DNA of 52,827 bases from Clostridiaceae bacterium (GTDB lineage: Bacteria > Bacillota > Clostridia > DSM-8532), in the NCBI GenBank assembly GCA_012840245.1, contig DULR01000107.1, forward strand, positions 1-52,827. Direction: 5' to 3'. The position numbers were made by a program, and so were the translations under genes. This document shows positions 49,947 to 52,827 of the stretch, piece by piece (within the stretch, counting starts at the first letter, position 1; each line of letters begins with the position of its first letter). A model generated the notes under the pieces. The model was not told the DNA's origin. It made no database searches and was given only the letters and a program-made list of their open reading frames with translations.

Positions 49947-50759
49947 CTATTCCTTTCTGTATACTGCAGGCAATACATACTTGTACCTCGTCTCTTCGCG
50001 ATCAAGTGACTCCGAGTGTCCTATGAACAAATACCCCCCGGGTTCGGTCAGGTCATAAAACTTATTCACCAGCTCTATCTTTGTCTGCTTGTCGAAATAA
50101 ATCATGACGTTCCTGCAGAATATTATATGAAATCTCTTTTTGAAAGGAAAGGTTTTGTCCATTAGATTGAATTTTCTGAAAATTACTTCATTTTTTATTT
50201 TGTCTACAACCTCATAATCGGATCCATTTGTCTTAAAATACTTAAGAAGCCAGCCGGAAGGCAGTTTTCCCACCGATTCACTGCTGTAAATACCCTTTGT
50301 TGCATTCTCTAACACTTTGCTGGAAATATCGGTCGCAAGTATTTTTGTATCCCACAGGGCTTTTTCTTTGCCAAAGAACTCATCAATAATAAAGGCGATG
50401 GTGTATGGCTCTTCTCCCGAAGAACATCCGGCGCTCCAGATTCTTAAGTCCTTGTTTTTTACTTCGCTTTTCAATTCAGGCAAAACCTTTTCCATGAGAT
50501 AAGAAAAATGCCTGGGCTCCCGCATAAAAAAGGTATGATTTGTGGTGATTTTGTTAACAAGATTGGCAACTTCATTGCCGGTATTATCCGACAATACATA
50601 GTCGAAATAATCTGAAAAATTTTTTATATTATTTCTTAAAAGCAAATTATTCAGTCTTCCCTCAACCATTGCACGTTTTTCTTCTTTCAGGTCTATGCCA
50701 TAATTGGATCTAATATAGGTCGCAAGTTGTATAAACTCTTGATCAGAAATTGAAAACAC
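49947..50759 (-). CDS. cheR: Chemotaxis methyltransferase CheR
   Basis: A 270-residue SAM-dependent receptor methyltransferase. N-terminal helical domain (about 1-80), then SAM site IWSAGCSSGEEPYTIAFII (about 105-123) and FCRNVMIYFDKQTK (about 213-226), with GYLFIGHSES close to the end. No TPR extension. The start is taken as GTG 50759, preceded by AGGCAGGTG about 8 bases upstream; an ATG at 50801 lies inside a perfect hairpin stem and lacks a site. Methylates Glu in the receptor of the gene just upstream. Confidence 0.93.
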   Translation of the reverse strand: MFSISDQEFIQLATYIRSNYGIDLKEEKRAMVEGRLNNLLLRNNIKNFSDYFDYVLSDNTGNEVANLVNKITTNHTFFMREPRHFSYLMEKVLPELKSEVKNKDLRIWSAGCSSGEEPYTIAFIIDEFFGKEKALWDTKILATDISSKVLENATKGIYSSESVGKLPSGWLLKYFKTNGSDYEVVDKIKNEVIFRKFNLMDKTFPFKKRFHIIFCRNVMIYFDKQTKIELVNKFYDLTEPGGYLFIGHSESLDREETRYKYVLPAVYRKE

Positions 50760-50776
50760 CAGTTGCACCTGCCTTT

Positions 50777-50809
50777 GCTGAGGGATGTAATACTGGTGCA
50801 TCCCTCAGC
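50777..50809 (-). other. Perfect hairpin between receptor and cheR genes
   Basis: GCTGAGGGATG and CATCCCTCAGC form a perfect 11-bp stem with an 11-base loop, 29 bases after the receptor stop and just upstream of the cheR ribosome binding site. No U-run follows on the minus strand (a T-rich run follows on the plus strand), so it is not a terminator for this operon. It could be an mRNA-stabilising 3' end for the receptor message, lowering cheR relative to the receptor. Confidence 0.6.
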
Positions 50810-50838
50810 ATAAATGTTGTTTTTTTATAAAATCCGGA

Positions 50839-52677
50839 TCAGTACTTTCCGAATTCACTGTCACTTAATACTATAGCCTCTTTTGTCTTTTTGCTTTTTT
50901 TAGGCGAACTTCCATGTTGCTTTGATTCCTGCTTTTTCTTTTCAGACATTTGCTCAAGCATTTTCAATACTTCGGGATTAAGCTCCTCAATGGAATTGCC
51001 GGAGATAACTTTTTTTCTGGTTATGAATCTGGCTACCATATCTTTTAATGCTTCAGCCTGGCTTGACAGTTCTTCACTGGCGGCTGCACTTTCCTCAGAT
51101 GTTGCCGAGTTCTCCTGGACTACCTGGGATACCTGCATAATTCCCTGATTTATCTGGGCAATTGCTGCAGCCTGCTCATTGGAAGCGTTACTGATATCGC
51201 TTACCAGATTCGATACTGCCTTCACTTCTTCAACTATCTTTTCAAGGGCATCGGCGGTTTCTTTTGCAATTTTGGTTCCGCCTTCCGCTTTCTTGATAGA
51301 GTCTTCAATTAAAGCAGTGGTTTCTTTTGCTGCATTGGCGGACCGCCCTGCAAGCGTTCTGACCTCTTCTGCCACGACCGCAAATCCCTTCCCGTGTTGT
51401 CCTGCCCTGGCCGCCTCAACTGCGGCATTAAGCGCCAGTATATTGGTCTGGAATGCAATATCGTCTATTACTTTAATAATTTTTTTGATATTGCTGGACG
51501 ATTCATTGATATCATCCATGGCTTTCAGCATTTCATTCATCTGATTGTTGCCGGTGACTGCATAATTTTTTGCCTGCTCAGCCAGATTATTGGCCTGATT
51601 TGCATCTTCTGCGTTAACCTTTGTCTGGGATGATATCTCTTCTATTGAAGCGGTCAGCTCTTCTATCGAGCTTGCCTGTTCGGTGGCTCCCTGGGAAAGC
51701 GCCATGCTGGAATCCGATATCTGTTTTGCTCCCGATGATACCTGGTCGGCAGCAGACGATACATTCGATATCAGGTCATTGAGATTGCGCACCATCTGGG
51801 AGAGTTTGTTCCCCATGACATCCTTATCAGAACGGACGGGAACATCAACAGTGAGGTCTCCGTCAGCGATGCGTTCAACAACTGCAACCTGGGCCTGGGT
51901 ATTATTGACCAGGTGCCTGAACGATTCTGCCAACTGACCGATTTCGTCTTTTTGATATATGGTCGATTGGAGATCTAAGTCTCCTGCAGCGAGCTTGTCA
52001 GCCGCAGCAACTACCTTCCCGATAGGCTTGCTGATGCTTCGGGATATTAATACTCCAAGAACAACGGCAAGAATAACACCGATTACTATAATTATGATCA
52101 TCAGCGTTTCTGCAGTATTGGCCATATCTGTATTGCTTTCGGCTCTCTCTTTCGCTGTTTTGTCATTATAGTCGACCAGTTTTGCAAGATTATCCTGTAA
52201 TTCGCCGCCAACTGCATCCGCTTCTCCAAGAAGCTCTTCCTGCACTTTATCATACCTGCCTCCTTTGGCATAATCCATTGCCTTCAGCATATGAGTTCTG
52301 TATTCTTCCCAATGAGGTTTAAGATCATCAAAAAGCCGACGGTCTTCTTCGTCTATAATGCCATCTTCATATAATTTTAAATTTTCATCTATTGTAGCTA
52401 TGAAATTATCCAGTTTAGTCATGTAATCTTCTAACAGGCTGTCATCTTTAAGCAAAACCATCTCAATAGCGTTATACCTTAAACTTTGATAATATGTTGC
52501 AGCATTACCTGAATAAGTGACACCGAGCGTATTTTCTTCAAACAGAAGTTTGTCGGCTTCTTTAATATTAGTTAAATTGACAAGGCCTATAATACCTACA
52601 AAAACTGCAATTAAAGCAACCAGAAGAAAAGCAATTATTAGTTTTGTTGCTATTTTTAAATTTTTAAACCATTTCAT
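50839..52677 (-). CDS. Methyl-accepting chemotaxis protein
   Basis: A 612-residue chemoreceptor. ATG at 52677 follows GGAGGAGA. Short cytoplasmic N terminus, TM1 (about 10-30, [22 protein letters not shown]), an extracytoplasmic four-helix-bundle-type domain (about 35-185), TM2 (about 187-208), HAMP (about 210-260), and a long cytoplasmic signalling rod (about 300-560) with the strictly conserved hairpin tip [37 protein letters not shown]. Heptad Gln/Glu pairs along the rod are methylation and deamidation targets for CheR, CheB and CheD encoded just downstream. It ends with a Lys/Ser/Glu tail, no obvious CheR-docking NWETF pentapeptide. First gene of the cluster. Confidence 0.95.
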   Translation of the reverse strand: MKWFKNLKIATKLIIAFLLVALIAVFVGIIGLVNLTNIKEADKLLFEENTLGVTYSGNAATYYQSLRYNAIEMVLLKDDSLLEDYMTKLDNFIATIDENLKLYEDGIIDEEDRRLFDDLKPHWEEYRTHMLKAMDYAKGGRYDKVQEELLGEADAVGGELQDNLAKLVDYNDKTAKERAESNTDMANTAETLMIIIIVIGVILAVVLGVLISRSISKPIGKVVAAADKLAAGDLDLQSTIYQKDEIGQLAESFRHLVNNTQAQVAVVERIADGDLTVDVPVRSDKDVMGNKLSQMVRNLNDLISNVSSAADQVSSGAKQISDSSMALSQGATEQASSIEELTASIEEISSQTKVNAEDANQANNLAEQAKNYAVTGNNQMNEMLKAMDDINESSSNIKKIIKVIDDIAFQTNILALNAAVEAARAGQHGKGFAVVAEEVRTLAGRSANAAKETTALIEDSIKKAEGGTKIAKETADALEKIVEEVKAVSNLVSDISNASNEQAAAIAQINQGIMQVSQVVQENSATSEESAAASEELSSQAEALKDMVARFITRKKVISGNSIEELNPEVLKMLEQMSEKKKQESKQHGSSPKKSKKTKEAIVLSDSEFGKY

Positions 52678-52770
52678 ATAGATCTCCTCCACTTATTTTG
52701 CGTAGTGTAAACTAAATTACACCCTTTATGTTTTGAAATATGCTATTTATCAAGGGTTTCAAGATTTTTA

Positions 52771-52815
52771 AAATAAAAAACAATGACACCCCTCTTTTCT
52801 GGTATAATTGAGTCG
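52771..52815 (+). promoter_or_regulatory. Candidate promoter reading out of the right edge
   Basis: TATAAT (52802-52807) with an imperfect -35 (CAATGA, 16-base spacer) upstream on the plus strand, so it would serve a gene beyond the window. The opposite-strand promoter of the receptor gene would lie in the same interval; a weak TTGATA, 17-base spacer, CATAAA occurs on the minus strand but no motility-sigma type site is clear. Confidence 0.3.
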
Positions 52816-52827
52816 TCCAAACACCAA

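Noticed and set aside
49437..50009. 190-codon plus-strand frame
   Set aside because: Antisense to cheB and the end of cheR; Ser/Thr/Ile-rich low-complexity shadow.
1..52827. CRISPR array, tRNA, rRNA, integrase or prophage genes
   Set aside because: None seen: no regularly spaced repeats, no recognisable tRNA or rRNA stretches and no mobile-element proteins among the frames read.

Overview
The window looks like a chromosomal segment of a low-to-moderate GC, Gram-positive anaerobe of the class Clostridia. The grounds are: strong AGGAGG-type ribosome binding sites in front of almost every gene; frequent TTG and GTG starts; lipoproteins with Gram-positive lipoboxes; heptad-repeat proteins of the YhgE type beside an MMPL transporter; many solute-binding-protein ABC systems; and a CheD-containing chemotaxis set. 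I see no rRNA, tRNA, phage genes, transposase or CRISPR array. Short dispersed palindromes are present.

Layout. 1-5.1 kb: the start of an iron-type alcohol dehydrogenase leaves the left edge; a TetR-like regulator is divergent from an MMPL exporter and its secreted heptad-repeat partner; then a small unknown protein. 5.2-13.4 kb: a nine-gene leftward operon (regulator, DhaK-like, RbsA-, RbsC- and RbsB-like ABC importer, short-chain dehydrogenase, DhaK, DhaL, RpiB-like isomerase). It reads as a complete import, oxidation, phosphorylation and isomerisation route for a small polyol or ketose, most plausibly a four-carbon one (threitol/erythrulose type). 13.8-18.5 kb: an acyl-CoA ligase and two related family 18 glycosidases, one cytoplasmic and one a secreted multidomain chitinase. 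19.1-23.3 kb: a sirtuin, a beta-CASP metallo-beta-lactamase RNase-like protein and a membrane-anchored esterase. 23.5-27.2 kb: an LplB/LplC-type carbohydrate importer without its own ATPase. 27.2-31.6 kb: an Lsa-type ABC-F ribosome-protection gene behind a leader that looks like a transcription attenuator, then a polar amino acid ABC importer whose binding protein appears circularly permuted. 31.8-40.6 kb: an unknown TPR lipoprotein, two flavoproteins with a YhfC-type membrane protease, and a domain-inverted family 3 glycosidase. 40.8-52.7 kb: a leftward signalling cluster: chemoreceptor, CheR, CheB, CheD, hybrid kinase, two single-domain receivers, a membrane histidine kinase, and an Hpt-REC-GGDEF-REC protein. 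CheA and CheW are absent.

How it fits together. The organism appears to scavenge polysaccharide breakdown products, small polyols and amino acids, with ABC uptake next to catabolic enzymes. The right-hand cluster joins methylation-type adaptation of a receptor to a phosphorelay that could end in cyclic-di-GMP. The points I rate most worth following are the permuted binding protein (30730-31575), the ABC-F attenuator (28749-29050), the CheA-less chemosensory phosphorelay, and the tetrose-type operon with two unlike DhaK proteins served by one DhaL.
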